Positions 1 to 8,171 of a DNA stretch of 64,000 nucleotides are shown here, one piece after another. The notes below the pieces were generated by a model. That model was not told the DNA's origin. It made no database searches and worked only from the letters and a program-made list of their open reading frames with translations. How positions within the stretch are numbered: the first letter of the stretch is position 1; every line of letters starts with the position of its first letter. Source of the DNA: Eubacterium sp. (lineage in GTDB: Bacteria > Bacillota > Clostridia > Lachnospirales > Lachnospiraceae); NCBI GenBank assembly GCA_017539165.1, contig JAFYHN010000055.1:36710-100709 (forward strand), in the 5' to 3' direction. The position numbers were made by a program, and so were the translations under genes.

Positions 1-605
1 AGAATAAGTGGTTTTATTCCGAAAGGATCTCTAATTCCCACAAGTTTTCTCGGACTCATGACAACAACGGCATATCCACCTCTCAGCTTTGATGCCGCAT
101 TTTTTATAGCTTCTTCAATCGTACCTGCTTTTACTCTTTCTCCGATTATCTCATACGCCAGAACTTCTGAATCAGAAGTAGTATAATGTGCAAGTCCTCG
201 ATACATCTGCTCATTCTTCAGTTCAGATGCATTTACTATATTTCCGTTATGTACGAGCGCAAGACTACCCTTGATATAATTCATCGCGATTGGCTGTGCA
301 TTTTCTACTCTGCTTCCACCGGTTGTTGAATAACGAACATGTCCGACACCGATATTTCCTTCCAACTTCTGAAGATCTTCCTTATGGAAAACCTCACTAA
401 CAAGTCCCATATCCTTCTTAATAGAAAGGTTCCCCATAGGACCGGACGTATCTGAAACCGCTATTCCAGCAGCTTCCTGGCCTCTATGCTGAAGTGCGAT
501 GAGACCATAGTATATATCCTGTGAAACATTTTTACCGGATAGGGAGTATATTCCGAAAACTCCACATTCCTCATGCAACTTATCATCGGACATAACGTCA
601 TACAT
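1..605 (-). CDS. purF: Amidophosphoribosyltransferase, N-terminal part (truncated by window edge)
   Basis: First committed enzyme of purine synthesis, moving glutamine-derived ammonia to PRPP. I translated the minus strand by hand: it begins MYDVMSDDKLHEE followed by CGVFGIY, so a short propeptide precedes the class II glutamine amidotransferase nucleophile cysteine. LQHRGQEAAGIAV, GHVRYSTTG and VHNGNIVNA are the expected glutaminase motifs, and RDPFGIKPL lies at the truncated end. The start at 605 is preceded by GGAGG eight bases upstream. About 200 codons are present; the phosphoribosyltransferase domain lies outside the window. No purine riboswitch is visible between this start and the upstream gene. 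Confidence 0.93.
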   Translation of the reverse strand, partial: MYDVMSDDKLHEECGVFGIYSLSGKNVSQDIYYGLIALQHRGQEAAGIAVSDTSGPMGNLSIKKDMGLVSEVFHKEDLQKLEGNIGVGHVRYSTTGGSRVENAQPIAMNYIKGSLALVHNGNIVNASELKNEQMYRGLAHYTTSDSEVLAYEIIGERVKAGTIEEAIKNAASKLRGGYAVVVMSPRKLVGIRDPFGIKPLI

Positions 606-654
606 TTGTTCATCCTCCATAAAAATCACGAATTAATCCCGCGGTACAAAACAA

Positions 655-692
655 AAGGAGGCACTTCGAGCCTGAAAACCCGAAGCACCTTT
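655..692 (-). terminator. Intrinsic terminator after lipoprotein gene
   Basis: On the minus strand GGTGCTTCG pairs with CGAAGTGCC (two G-U wobbles) and is followed by a T-rich tract. It separates the lipoprotein gene from purF. Confidence 0.6.
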
Positions 693-751
693 GCTTCAAT
701 TCATATTCAATACAGCATTAGTATAATGCATAATGACAAAAAATCAAGTTT

Positions 752-1867
752 TTATTTTGTTCTGAAAAAAACTGATTCTTCTCCAGACACTCCATCATGC
801 CAATTCATTGATAATGTATCGCCATCCGGATAACCTAGCTGAATAGTTCCTGTTCCGCTGTTATAATCCTCAATCTCATCAGCCACATGGTTCTCATCAT
901 AGAAAATGTGCGTCTTTATGGCATTATCATATGTCAATACTCCTTTTCCGCTAAACTTTCCGCTGAATGTTACAGAGTATTCTTCCTTATCTTCAGAAAC
1001 AATGACATTTATCGTAACATAATAAGCGTCTTCATCACGAGTGACGATCAACTCTCCACTCTGAGCATTTGTACCCTCATATGTATAAGTACCAACGAAT
1101 GAATCAGGTTTTCTTTCACCATCCATATCTTCCGTCGTTACATCCTCTTCATTATCAGCCTCATTCGGCATGATATCAACCTCAGTTGTTTTTGTTTCAA
1201 CTTCACTAGTCTTTGGGGCCGGCTTGTTCTGTTCATTCTCAATGCTGTCATAGCTTACAAAAAATGAAGATCCATCAATTCCATCTACATCTGACTTAGA
1301 ACTTACCCAGCCAAGTTTCGAATCAGCAAAGTACATATAGCCACTACCATCCGTATACTCTACTTCATCAGTATAATTCTCTTCATCGGAATAAGTACGA
1401 AATGTATTAGTACAATCCGAATATTCCAGTCGATTAGTATCATTATTATACTGGGCCTTCATAGTCCAGATTGCTTTCTCAAATGCACTACCGCTCCAAC
1501 TAACCTCTACATCATACGTTCCTTTTCCTGCTTCAGATATGCTGATAACACCTCTATGAGCATGTTCTTCAGCCCATTGACCGACAAAACTTGAAGCATT
1601 AATATTTGTGGCTTCTGTACTTGAAGCCTCTTCTTTAGACTTCCCGATAGCTTTGTCAGACTTATTCTCTGAAGTAGCTTCTGTCTTCTTTTCTGTGGTA
1701 ACAGACACGGATTTAACTACAGTTTTTTCTTCCTGCTGCGCCGATTCAGATGTAACCGAATCTTTTTCTCCCAATACATTATCAGAATCTTCAACCGCTC
1801 CACATCCTGCAACACAAAGTAGCGAAGCAATACAAAGACCCATGATAAGCCTTTCCCTTAACTTCAT
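752..1867 (-). CDS. Secreted lipoprotein with two related beta-rich domains, function unknown
   Basis: The start at 1867 (MKLRERLIMG) has AAGGAG just upstream; a longer frame to 1927 lacks such a site. A signal peptide ends in the lipobox VAGC, so the mature protein should be lipid-anchored on the outer face of the membrane. A Ser/Glu/Lys-rich linker of about 70 residues follows. Two domains begin with the similar phrases SFVGQWAEE and SFVGTYTYE and are separated by a second acidic linker, suggesting an internal duplication of a lipocalin-like sheet; that fold is a guess. It lies 84 bases after the sensor kinase on the same strand, so it may belong to the same transcript and be an accessory to signalling. 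Confidence 0.7.
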   Translation of the reverse strand: MKLRERLIMGLCIASLLCVAGCGAVEDSDNVLGEKDSVTSESAQQEEKTVVKSVSVTTEKKTEATSENKSDKAIGKSKEEASSTEATNINASSFVGQWAEEHAHRGVISISEAGKGTYDVEVSWSGSAFEKAIWTMKAQYNNDTNRLEYSDCTNTFRTYSDEENYTDEVEYTDGSGYMYFADSKLGWVSSKSDVDGIDGSSFFVSYDSIENEQNKPAPKTSEVETKTTEVDIMPNEADNEEDVTTEDMDGERKPDSFVGTYTYEGTNAQSGELIVTRDEDAYYVTINVIVSEDKEEYSVTFSGKFSGKGVLTYDNAIKTHIFYDENHVADEIEDYNSGTGTIQLGYPDGDTLSMNWHDGVSGEESVFFRTK

Positions 1868-1951
1868 TAAACATCTCCTTAACCCAAATAATAATCCTTT
1901 GGGTGAGAGTATAATTCTTAAAAGCACAAGAAAAGCATCAATTAACGCTCA

Positions 1952-3253
1952 TTAAATAACTATCTCGGTTATAAATCTTCCATCTATTATATTATTAATA
2001 TAGATACCATCATGTTTTTCGACTACTTCTCTGACACTACGCGTACCTAAACCGTGATTTAATTTATCTTTTTTAGTCGTCTGAAGAATCCCATCTTCAG
2101 GTATTTCTTCTAATATAGTGTCATTTCCAACTGATATACCAAGCTTGTCTCCTATACTCTTGACCTTAACGTCTATACTTCTATCAGGAGCTTCCACTTT
2201 ATCACTGGCCTCTATTGCATTTTTTATAAGATTATAAAATATTGTACATAGATCAAAATCACTTATGTCTTCCCTGGTCCGATAAAATCCATCATAGTTG
2301 AACCTTATATTTTTTTCATCCATAACATGAATCTGATCATTTATCACTGCATCCACGGCTCTGTTTCCTGTATATTTTTTTACTTTGGATACATTTGCTT
2401 TCTCTTCCATACGAGACAGATACTCGATCATCTTCTCGTCGTTATTTCCATTTGCATATTCACGGAGTGCAGCGATATGAGCACACATATCATGCCGGAA
2501 TTTTCTGAGTTCCTGGTCATTCTTCATAAGTCCATCGAAATAATCAGACTGAGTTCTGAGCATATACTGGTATCTGAGCTCTTCTCTCTTCATGAGGACA
2601 TTTTTACGCATAACATAACTCTGCCATACTAAAATGAATATAAATAGGAAGAGAATCGTGATAAGAGATATACACATTATAATGTAGCTGGTCGAATCAA
2701 CCGTTTGCCCCTTTATAATATTCTCTAACGAAGGGATAATAAGAAGTGATCCACCAAAACAGATTATGATTATTACCCACTGAAATGGATATAAAGAATA
2801 ATCAACTTTCTTATTGATTAGCATATTTACAATTATATGATAAAAAAGCGGGATAAAAAGAACAATAATCTTATCCAGAAGATTATTGGCATAAATAGAA
2901 CCCAATATGTGGTCATTATTTCCGCTTATTGCTGAAAGCAACAACTTAATAAATTCGGAAAGTAAATCCATTATGATCCACGACAGAACAATGAACAGAG
3001 CGCCCTTAAGTTTATAATTCTTTTCAAAAAAGAATAACAGGAACAATGCACAGATATTGGGAATGAAAAAGAACAATCCGGCATGTTGATTTAAGCAAAA
3101 ATATCCGACACAAAGTGCAACTGACATCAAAAGCCAGATTGGTATAGAAATCTTCTTTTTGCGAATAGGAATACGAAAGATCAGAATTATACATAAAAGA
3201 TATTTCATTACATCTAACAGACTATATGCCAATGTAACAACATAACTTTTCAT
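1952..3253 (-). CDS. GHKL-family sensor histidine kinase (AgrC/ComD-like)
   Basis: The N-terminal half has about six hydrophobic segments, as in peptide-sensing HPK10 kinases. The phosphoacceptor region reads LRKFRHDMCAHI; family members usually have NH where this has AH, with the RHD histidine retained. NLIKNAIEA is the N box and GLGTRSVREVVEKHDG the G box of a HATPase_c_5 domain. Its start overlaps the response regulator stop by 4 bp, so the two are co-translated. By family it should autophosphorylate on binding an extracellular peptide and pass the phosphate to the adjacent LytTR regulator. No agrB-like peptidase is present, so the ligand is probably not a classical thiolactone. The divergent 16-residue peptide at 4270 is the obvious candidate ligand. 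Confidence 0.88.
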   Translation of the reverse strand: MKSYVVTLAYSLLDVMKYLLCIILIFRIPIRKKKISIPIWLLMSVALCVGYFCLNQHAGLFFFIPNICALFLLFFFEKNYKLKGALFIVLSWIIMDLLSEFIKLLLSAISGNNDHILGSIYANNLLDKIIVLFIPLFYHIIVNMLINKKVDYSLYPFQWVIIIICFGGSLLIIPSLENIIKGQTVDSTSYIIMCISLITILFLFIFILVWQSYVMRKNVLMKREELRYQYMLRTQSDYFDGLMKNDQELRKFRHDMCAHIAALREYANGNNDEKMIEYLSRMEEKANVSKVKKYTGNRAVDAVINDQIHVMDEKNIRFNYDGFYRTREDISDFDLCTIFYNLIKNAIEASDKVEAPDRSIDVKVKSIGDKLGISVGNDTILEEIPEDGILQTTKKDKLNHGLGTRSVREVVEKHDGIYINNIIDGRFITEIVI

Positions 3254-3975
3254 GTACGTAACTCCTTAAGCAAATACCTCTGATACTCGGATCTTACTTC
3301 ATCCTTGTAACTTCTTCCTATTGTAAGTGTCTCCCCATTTTCAAAACAGACAGAACTGCCTGTCAGATTTTTAACATGATCCAGATTAACTATAAACGAT
3401 TTGTGTATTCGAAGAAATGGCATACCTTTTAGTAATCCTTCACATTCTTTAAGCGTACAAGAAATAATACGCTCTCCAGTTTCAGTATATATAATAATGT
3501 AGTTCGAATCCGCTTTTATATATATAATATCGGATTTGCGGATAACAACAGCCCCCTTATAATCAGTAAAATTAATAACAGAGTCTGCCATTCTCTTTTC
3601 ATAATATTTCTCAAGCTTAGTATCAATATCCACTTTAGCGAATGGCTTAGGAACAAAACCGATGGTTTTATAGCCAAATGCATTCATAACAACCTCTGGA
3701 TGACTTGATACAAAAATAATCTTGTGAATGTTGGGCATCTGTTCAATCTCTTTCATTGCAGCAAGCCCATCCATCTTACCCATCTCTATATCTAAAAATA
3801 GAATATCTATGTTATTTTCTTTTTCCTTTATAATCTCTTCACCAGAATAATAGTGAAAAATCTCATAATCTGCTCTTTTAGCATCGAAAAAATCACTGCA
3901 TACAGCACCTATTTCCTTATGCCATAAAGCATCATCATCACAAATAGCTATATTAAATGACACTGAAACCGCCAT
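3250..3975 (-). CDS. LytTR-family response regulator (AgrA/ComE-like)
   Basis: Residues about 7-120 are a receiver domain with an acidic pocket (ICDDD) and the phosphoacceptor Asp in LFLDIEMGKMDG. The C-terminal half is a LytTR DNA-binding domain (IIYIKADSNYIIIYT, FLRIHKSFIVNLDHV, LTIGRSYK). LytTR proteins bind paired direct repeats of about 9 bp one to two helical turns apart, which is the arrangement seen at 4153-4181 and 27852-27880. AAGAGG precedes the start. It is the first gene of a regulator-kinase pair and diverges from the peptide gene. Predicted role: activation of the peptide gene and of the large biosynthetic operon. Confidence 0.9.
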   Translation of the reverse strand: MAVSVSFNIAICDDDALWHKEIGAVCSDFFDAKRADYEIFHYYSGEEIIKEKENNIDILFLDIEMGKMDGLAAMKEIEQMPNIHKIIFVSSHPEVVMNAFGYKTIGFVPKPFAKVDIDTKLEKYYEKRMADSVINFTDYKGAVVIRKSDIIYIKADSNYIIIYTETGERIISCTLKECEGLLKGMPFLRIHKSFIVNLDHVKNLTGSSVCFENGETLTIGRSYKDEVRSEYQRYLLKELRT

Positions 3976-4031
3976 GATAGAACCTCTTAATACTTCAAAT
4001 GTAGCATATAGACAAAGATTTTATCATATTT

Positions 4032-4104
4032 GTTCACAAAGTACAATAATATAATGCATTTCAGCATAATATTCAGTAATTTTTTACATATTAAAGTGAA
4101 CAAC
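4032..4104. promoter_or_regulatory. Possible LytTR half-sites in the response regulator promoter region
   Basis: Single copies of the operator core occur here: GTTCAC at 4032-4037 and GTGAACAAC at 4096-4104 (opposite orientation). They lie between the divergent regulator and peptide genes and could give autoregulation, but they are unpaired and short. The rest of the 294-bp intergenic region holds only the peptide promoter and AT-rich sequence. Confidence 0.3.
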
Positions 4105-4152
4105 TTTATAATATTTACCAAAATGATAGCATACATTTATTTATTAAAACAT

Positions 4153-4181
4153 GTCGTTCACTCAATAAATGTGTCGTTCAC
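4153..4181 (+). promoter_or_regulatory. LytTR-type direct-repeat operator of the peptide gene
   Basis: Two exact copies of GTCGTTCAC (4153-4161 and 4173-4181) are 20 bp apart, about two helical turns, and end 11 bases before the -35 box. A near-identical box (28 of 29 positions) lies upstream of metK at 27852-27880. Repeat size, spacing and position match AgrA/ComE-type activator sites. Confidence 0.85.
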
Positions 4182-4192
4182 ACAATGCCATT

Positions 4193-4220
4193 TTGATTTT
4201 TTTTTGGTTTATAATATAAT
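4193..4220 (+). promoter_or_regulatory. Promoter of the 16-residue peptide gene
   Basis: TTGATT (4193-4198), 16-bp spacer, TATAAT (4215-4220). The -10 starts 34 bases after the end of the upstream operator, the same distance as at metK. The weak -35 fits activator dependence. Confidence 0.65.
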
Positions 4221-4269
4221 GTGTTTATTGAAAAACGAAAGAATCAGAATGGAATTGGAGGTTATAAAA

Positions 4270-4320
4270 ATGACACGTAGCGATATTTTCGATTGGTTCA
4301 GAGAAAACGGCTGGCCATAA
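4270..4320 (+). CDS. Putative 16-residue signalling peptide MTRSDIFDWFRENGWP
   Basis: ATG at 4270 is preceded by GGAGG with 8-base spacing; the ORF ends at TAA 4318-4320, directly before a strong terminator. The peptide has no signal sequence, no Cys and no double-Gly motif; its C-terminal half is aromatic (FDWF...GWP). An in-frame ATG at 4249 would give 23 residues but has a poorer ribosome site. It has its own promoter, operator and terminator and is divergent from a LytTR/GHKL two-component pair, the usual layout of a peptide pheromone gene. How it would leave the cell is not evident; the convergent ABC exporter at 4426-6072 is a candidate. Alternatives: a leader peptide, or a RiPP substrate of the radical SAM enzymes (less likely). 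I know of no characterised family with this sequence. Confidence 0.65.
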   Translation: MTRSDIFDWFRENGWP

Positions 4321-4348
4321 AAAAGTGATTACATCTCTCCCAAATTTC

Positions 4349-4392
4349 AGAAGAACGCCCAAATAATCATATATATTTGGGCGTTCTTCTTA
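4349..4392. terminator. Bidirectional terminator between peptide gene and ABC exporter
   Basis: A perfect 17-bp stem (4349-4365 with 4374-4390) and 8-base loop end the peptide transcript, giving an RNA of about 165 nt, and also serve the exporter gene on the other strand. Confidence 0.85.
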
Positions 4393-4425
4393 TTTGGGAT
4401 ATCCGTATGATATTTATTTACGAAA

Positions 4426-6072
4426 TCAAGTTTTCTTTAAATCGACTGTGTTATTTATCAATCTACGCAAATCATTGTCATGCGAGATGATGATTAAAAT
4501 AATGTCTTGTGTATCACGTATAAAATCACAGAAATTAGTTTTAGTCTCCTCATCAAGATATGTAGTTGGTTCATCAAGTATTAAAACACTTGGTTTTTTT
4601 AGCAGTGCACGTGCAATTGCTATCATACGTTTTTGGCCACCAGATAAATTCTTTCCTCCCTCAACAATACTAACGTTTAATATTTCATCAATACTCATCC
4701 CCGAAAGATTTTTTACTAATCCAACTTTTTCTATTACATCTATCACTTCCTCGCGACTTACGTTTTTATTCCCACAAATTATATTGCTATACAAAGTATC
4801 ATCAAATAGAAATGTTTCTTGAAACACAATTGCTATTTGCCTTCTTATGCTCTTTAGGGAATACTTTTTTGAATCCAAATTATTTAACTTAATAATGCCA
4901 TTGTAATTATCATATAATCTTACGAGCAGTTTTACTAACGTTGTTTTACCAGATCCATTTTCTCCATTAATTAAAACCTTATCATTCTCATTAACTGTAA
5001 AACTGACATCCTTCAACACTTTCTTAGCATCATAATTAAAACTTACTTTTTCAAATGAAATCGATTTAATTGCTCCTATATCTGTACCGGAATCATTCTG
5101 TCTTTCAGCTTCATCAAAAAACTTTAATCGCTTGAGTATGACAATAATTGGTTGTACCATACTGATTCCAGAAGATGCCATCTGTGCTGGAGCCATTATT
5201 AAACTCGTATACTGTGTCAACGCAATATATGTTCCCAACGTAAGATTTCCATCTCCAAATAAATATGCATACAATGCAGTAATACCTAATGAAGTCATCA
5301 CATTTATTAATGTAATCATCTCTGAATTAAATGCATAACAAGTATTTTGCTTTTTCGTTTTTTCGTATATCTCTTTATTTATGACACTAATTGAATTTCT
5401 TTTGAGACTTGACAAATTATTTGTTTTTATCTCATTCATCCCTGTTATGCTTTCATTAACATTCCTACTAAAATCAGCGTTTAGTCTTACTAGTTCATAT
5501 GTTAACGCTTTATATTTGTTCGAAAATCTGTATGAAACAATTAATAGAGAAAGAAATGCAATAATATAAATCATCACCATCCGTACATCTAGATACACCA
5601 CCTTGATTAAAGATAATATTCCTGTAATAGCAGAGACAATAATTGCTATAAACTGCGGGTTAAAAACTCCAGATATGGCATCTACTTCTTTAATTCTTTG
5701 TACCAGCTCCCCCGTTCTAACCTTATCAAAAAACTCATATGACGAGTCAAAAACTTTCTTTATTGTGCTTTCCTTCAATTCTCGTGAAACATATAATCCT
5801 ATTTTATTTATCGTAATGTTGTTATAGATTTTTATTATGCAATTTAATACCGTCAAAGCCAAAATCCATATAAGCACCTTGTAAATATATCCTAGATCAG
5901 ATGTCATAATCCCATTATCAACAATAGCACTGTATAAACTAGGAATTGTACTTGAAATAAAAGATGACAACCCAGCCAACAATAACATAAAACAAAAATA
6001 TACATACGCTCTTTTCGGCATCACATTTTTAAACATATAATCCTTGTATGATGTATTTATAATCAAATACAT
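4426..6072 (-). CDS. ABC exporter, fused membrane and ATPase domains
   Basis: About 548 residues. The N-terminal 300 residues form a six-helix type IV exporter domain; the C-terminal part carries Walker A (NGENGSGKTTL), signature NLSGGQKRMIAIARA and Walker B VLILDEPTTYLD. There is no N-terminal C39 peptidase, so it is not a double-Gly leader processing exporter. Start 6072 (ATG) is preferred over the GTG one codon earlier because of AAAGGA spacing. It converges on the signal peptide gene and follows the end of the biosynthetic operon, so it may export the peptide or the pathway product; a dimer is expected. A promoter may lie around 6190-6215 (TTGCTT, 16 bp, TAAAAT on the minus strand); no LytTR box was seen there. 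Confidence 0.85.
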   Translation of the reverse strand: MYLIINTSYKDYMFKNVMPKRAYVYFCFMLLLAGLSSFISSTIPSLYSAIVDNGIMTSDLGYIYKVLIWILALTVLNCIIKIYNNITINKIGLYVSRELKESTIKKVFDSSYEFFDKVRTGELVQRIKEVDAISGVFNPQFIAIIVSAITGILSLIKVVYLDVRMVMIYIIAFLSLLIVSYRFSNKYKALTYELVRLNADFSRNVNESITGMNEIKTNNLSSLKRNSISVINKEIYEKTKKQNTCYAFNSEMITLINVMTSLGITALYAYLFGDGNLTLGTYIALTQYTSLIMAPAQMASSGISMVQPIIVILKRLKFFDEAERQNDSGTDIGAIKSISFEKVSFNYDAKKVLKDVSFTVNENDKVLINGENGSGKTTLVKLLVRLYDNYNGIIKLNNLDSKKYSLKSIRRQIAIVFQETFLFDDTLYSNIICGNKNVSREEVIDVIEKVGLVKNLSGMSIDEILNVSIVEGGKNLSGGQKRMIAIARALLKKPSVLILDEPTTYLDEETKTNFCDFIRDTQDIILIIISHDNDLRRLINNTVDLKKT

Positions 6073-6231
6073 CACTTTTCCTTTCTTTCTGATGATTGTA
6101 TTAAATGCAATTCCAGATATTTTAAATTTATTTTATGACTGCAGCTTTGCCCCATATATTCGCTCATGAAAAATTTTAATCTATTTTAACATAATTATTG
6201 ACGAAAGCAATGGTATCATATATAGTCAAAG

Positions 6232-6269
6232 CGAGTCAGAAAATAGCAATCCTGCCATCATCTGACTCG
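6232..6269 (-). terminator. Hairpin at the end of the biosynthetic operon
   Basis: Nine-bp inverted repeat CGAGTCAGA (6232-6240) and TCTGACTCG (6261-6269) with a 20-base loop, 47 bases after the GH5 stop. The following T content is modest, so termination is plausible but not certain. Confidence 0.5.
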
Positions 6270-6316
6270 TCTATTATCTTAGGAAATTTGATTTACAGAA
6301 AAACTTTCACACACTC

Positions 6317-7354
6317 CTATACAACACTCATAAGTGAATCAATAATCTTTTTGTGTTTCCACTCAAGCTGAATACGGTCTAACAATCCAAACGAATTCCA
6401 TTCAAATGTATTATATTGATTATTATCCCATATTATACAAGTTATATTTCGCTTTCTACATTCATCAACATAAAATTTTATATATTCAGCTCTATCGTTT
6501 TCATTATCTTTGTCAATAGTTCCGAATTCACCTATAACTATAGGACGTTTCTTTTTAGCTGCCGCATTACTTAAAGAATTCAATACGTTTATGAGATCTT
6601 CTTTTTCTTCTTTCGTTCCCCATACATTTGTTTCATCTGGAACCATACAGAAAAAATATGGATGATAAGCATGAATGGATATAATTATATGCTCATCATC
6701 ATTCGGAATCTCCAGATCATTTACAGCTATATCACTTGCTTTCGCTCCATATACCGGAATAATAATTGTCCTATCTGCATTATTACTGCCTGTTTTTCTT
6801 ATTGTTTCTACTGCAGCTTTATTTAATATATTTATTATTTCCCTGGCTTCTTTAGTTCCTTCATTCCACTCAAACTCCGTTCCGATCAACCTGACTTCAT
6901 TCATTGTCTCAAAAATCAAATGATAATCATAATCCTTAAAATATTCTGATACCTGTTTCCATATGGATTCAAGAATAGCTATTCTTTCATCCAAATTATC
7001 TATAACCGGAATAAGCCAATCATCCTCATGATGAGCATCAATTATCACATACAGCCCCTCTTCATAAACATAATCTACTACTTCTTTTACTCTTTTCAAC
7101 CACTCAGGATCTATCTGATAATTGTTATTTGAATCTATTTTTTTCCACCATGTTACAGGAACTCTGATAGTATTAAACCCAGCTTCTTTTACCTTTAAAA
7201 TCATCTCTTTTGTCGTGACTGGATTGCCCCAATACTCCTCAAACTCTTTTATTGTTGCAGTATCTTTGTTTTCTGGGGCTGTAGCATCCAGACTATTCCC
7301 TAAATTCCAGCCAACCTTCATATCTCTTATAGTTTCAAATATGTCATTGTTCAT
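6317..7354 (-). CDS. Cytosolic glycoside hydrolase family 5 (endoglucanase-like)
   Basis: A 345-residue TIM-barrel glycosidase: MKVGWNLGNSLDA near the start, FNTIRVPVTW on strand 2, the acid/base Glu153 in FETMNE and the nucleophile Glu276 in IGEFGT. This fits GH5 enzymes that cleave beta-1,4-glucans or related beta-glycosides with retention. There is no signal peptide, unlike secreted cellulases, so it should act inside the cell. It is the last gene of the biosynthetic run, 41 bases after the DinB-like gene. In that position it could remove a sugar from a pathway intermediate, or simply be a metabolic gene caught at the operon end. Family call is firm, substrate unknown. Confidence 0.85.
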   Translation of the reverse strand: MNNDIFETIRDMKVGWNLGNSLDATAPENKDTATIKEFEEYWGNPVTTKEMILKVKEAGFNTIRVPVTWWKKIDSNNNYQIDPEWLKRVKEVVDYVYEEGLYVIIDAHHEDDWLIPVIDNLDERIAILESIWKQVSEYFKDYDYHLIFETMNEVRLIGTEFEWNEGTKEAREIINILNKAAVETIRKTGSNNADRTIIIPVYGAKASDIAVNDLEIPNDDEHIIISIHAYHPYFFCMVPDETNVWGTKEEKEDLINVLNSLSNAAAKKKRPIVIGEFGTIDKDNENDRAEYIKFYVDECRKRNITCIIWDNNQYNTFEWNSFGLLDRIQLEWKHKKIIDSLMSVV

Positions 7355-7395
7355 TAAATATCCACCTTTTTCAGAATAATCTAAATGATAATCCT

Positions 7396-8109
7396 TCAGT
7401 CAATAATCGATAAATAATCTATGCAGGCAGGCAAATGCATCATATGATGACATGTCATTGGGGTTAATATCATCCCACCTCTCGTTAATCTTCCCCAGAA
7501 TACAAGCAACCAAACCGAACGAAAATCCGTAGTAACTCCACCCACTTCAAGTATCTTCATAACCCAATCTTCTGGCACCATGGATTTAATCTCATCTAAA
7601 GTCAGTTTCTCTATGATAGCACGGGTATTCTTACCAACTGCGATCATATATTCATGCAAAGCATCTACATTTATCTTTTGTCCGAATTCCCGTATCTCTT
7701 CAGGCTCTAATGCATTTCCTGTATCAGTAATAATTGCTCCGATCTTATTCTGCCATTCCTCATCAAAGATCTGCTCCTGATCAGCCATTAATATATTACT
7801 GACTAGATCTTCAATACGATATGCATGCCAGAACTGCCAACACAAAGGAACCATATCTGTCCCCGCATAATGAAGATCTGTATCCCATATTTGTCTCGGA
7901 ACCATATCGTTTTGATTCCCTTTTAACATGTAATCCAAAACATAATCAGCAACCGTTTTTTCGGAACCTCCAGATACCTCACAAGGATGAACCATAGCAT
8001 GAACCTCTAATGTAAGTTCCTTTATCTTTTCCAGATTTTCTCCAGATAATGCTGTTTTTAATTCTTCGTATTTATTTTCAAATACAGAATACAATTGTTT
8101 CTTGATCAT
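7396..8109 (-). CDS. DinB-like four-helix protein
   Basis: 237 residues, mostly helical. The C-terminus TCHHMMHLPACIDYL and internal His residues (HAMVH, FWHAYRIEDL) resemble the metal-binding triad of the DinB/YfiT superfamily, whose members include thiol-dependent transferases and resistance proteins. No secretion signal. Gaps of 62 and 41 bases to its neighbours suggest co-transcription. A role in detoxification, self-protection or thiol chemistry is possible but not shown; it could be an unrelated passenger. Confidence 0.55.
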   Translation of the reverse strand: MIKKQLYSVFENKYEELKTALSGENLEKIKELTLEVHAMVHPCEVSGGSEKTVADYVLDYMLKGNQNDMVPRQIWDTDLHYAGTDMVPLCWQFWHAYRIEDLVSNILMADQEQIFDEEWQNKIGAIITDTGNALEPEEIREFGQKINVDALHEYMIAVGKNTRAIIEKLTLDEIKSMVPEDWVMKILEVGGVTTDFRSVWLLVFWGRLTRGGMILTPMTCHHMMHLPACIDYLSIID

Positions 8110-8171
8110 TTTTATTATCCCTATTGATTATATGCTATACTTAAAATATCAAAATTTTTTTCAACTCATAT

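Noticed and set aside
4270-4320. The 16-residue peptide as a RiPP precursor for the radical SAM enzymes
   Set aside because: It has no leader/core layout, no RRE or SPASM-type partner was recognised, and the operon has carrier-protein logic; a pheromone role fits the context better, though not excluded.
1952-4320. Classical agr system
   Set aside because: No agrB-like membrane peptidase and no AgrD-like peptide with a Cys or Ser ring residue are encoded nearby.
4030-4320. 96-codon frame from TTG at 4030 including the peptide
   Set aside because: It runs through the operator and promoter of the peptide gene and has no ribosome site at its start; only the last 16 codons look translated.
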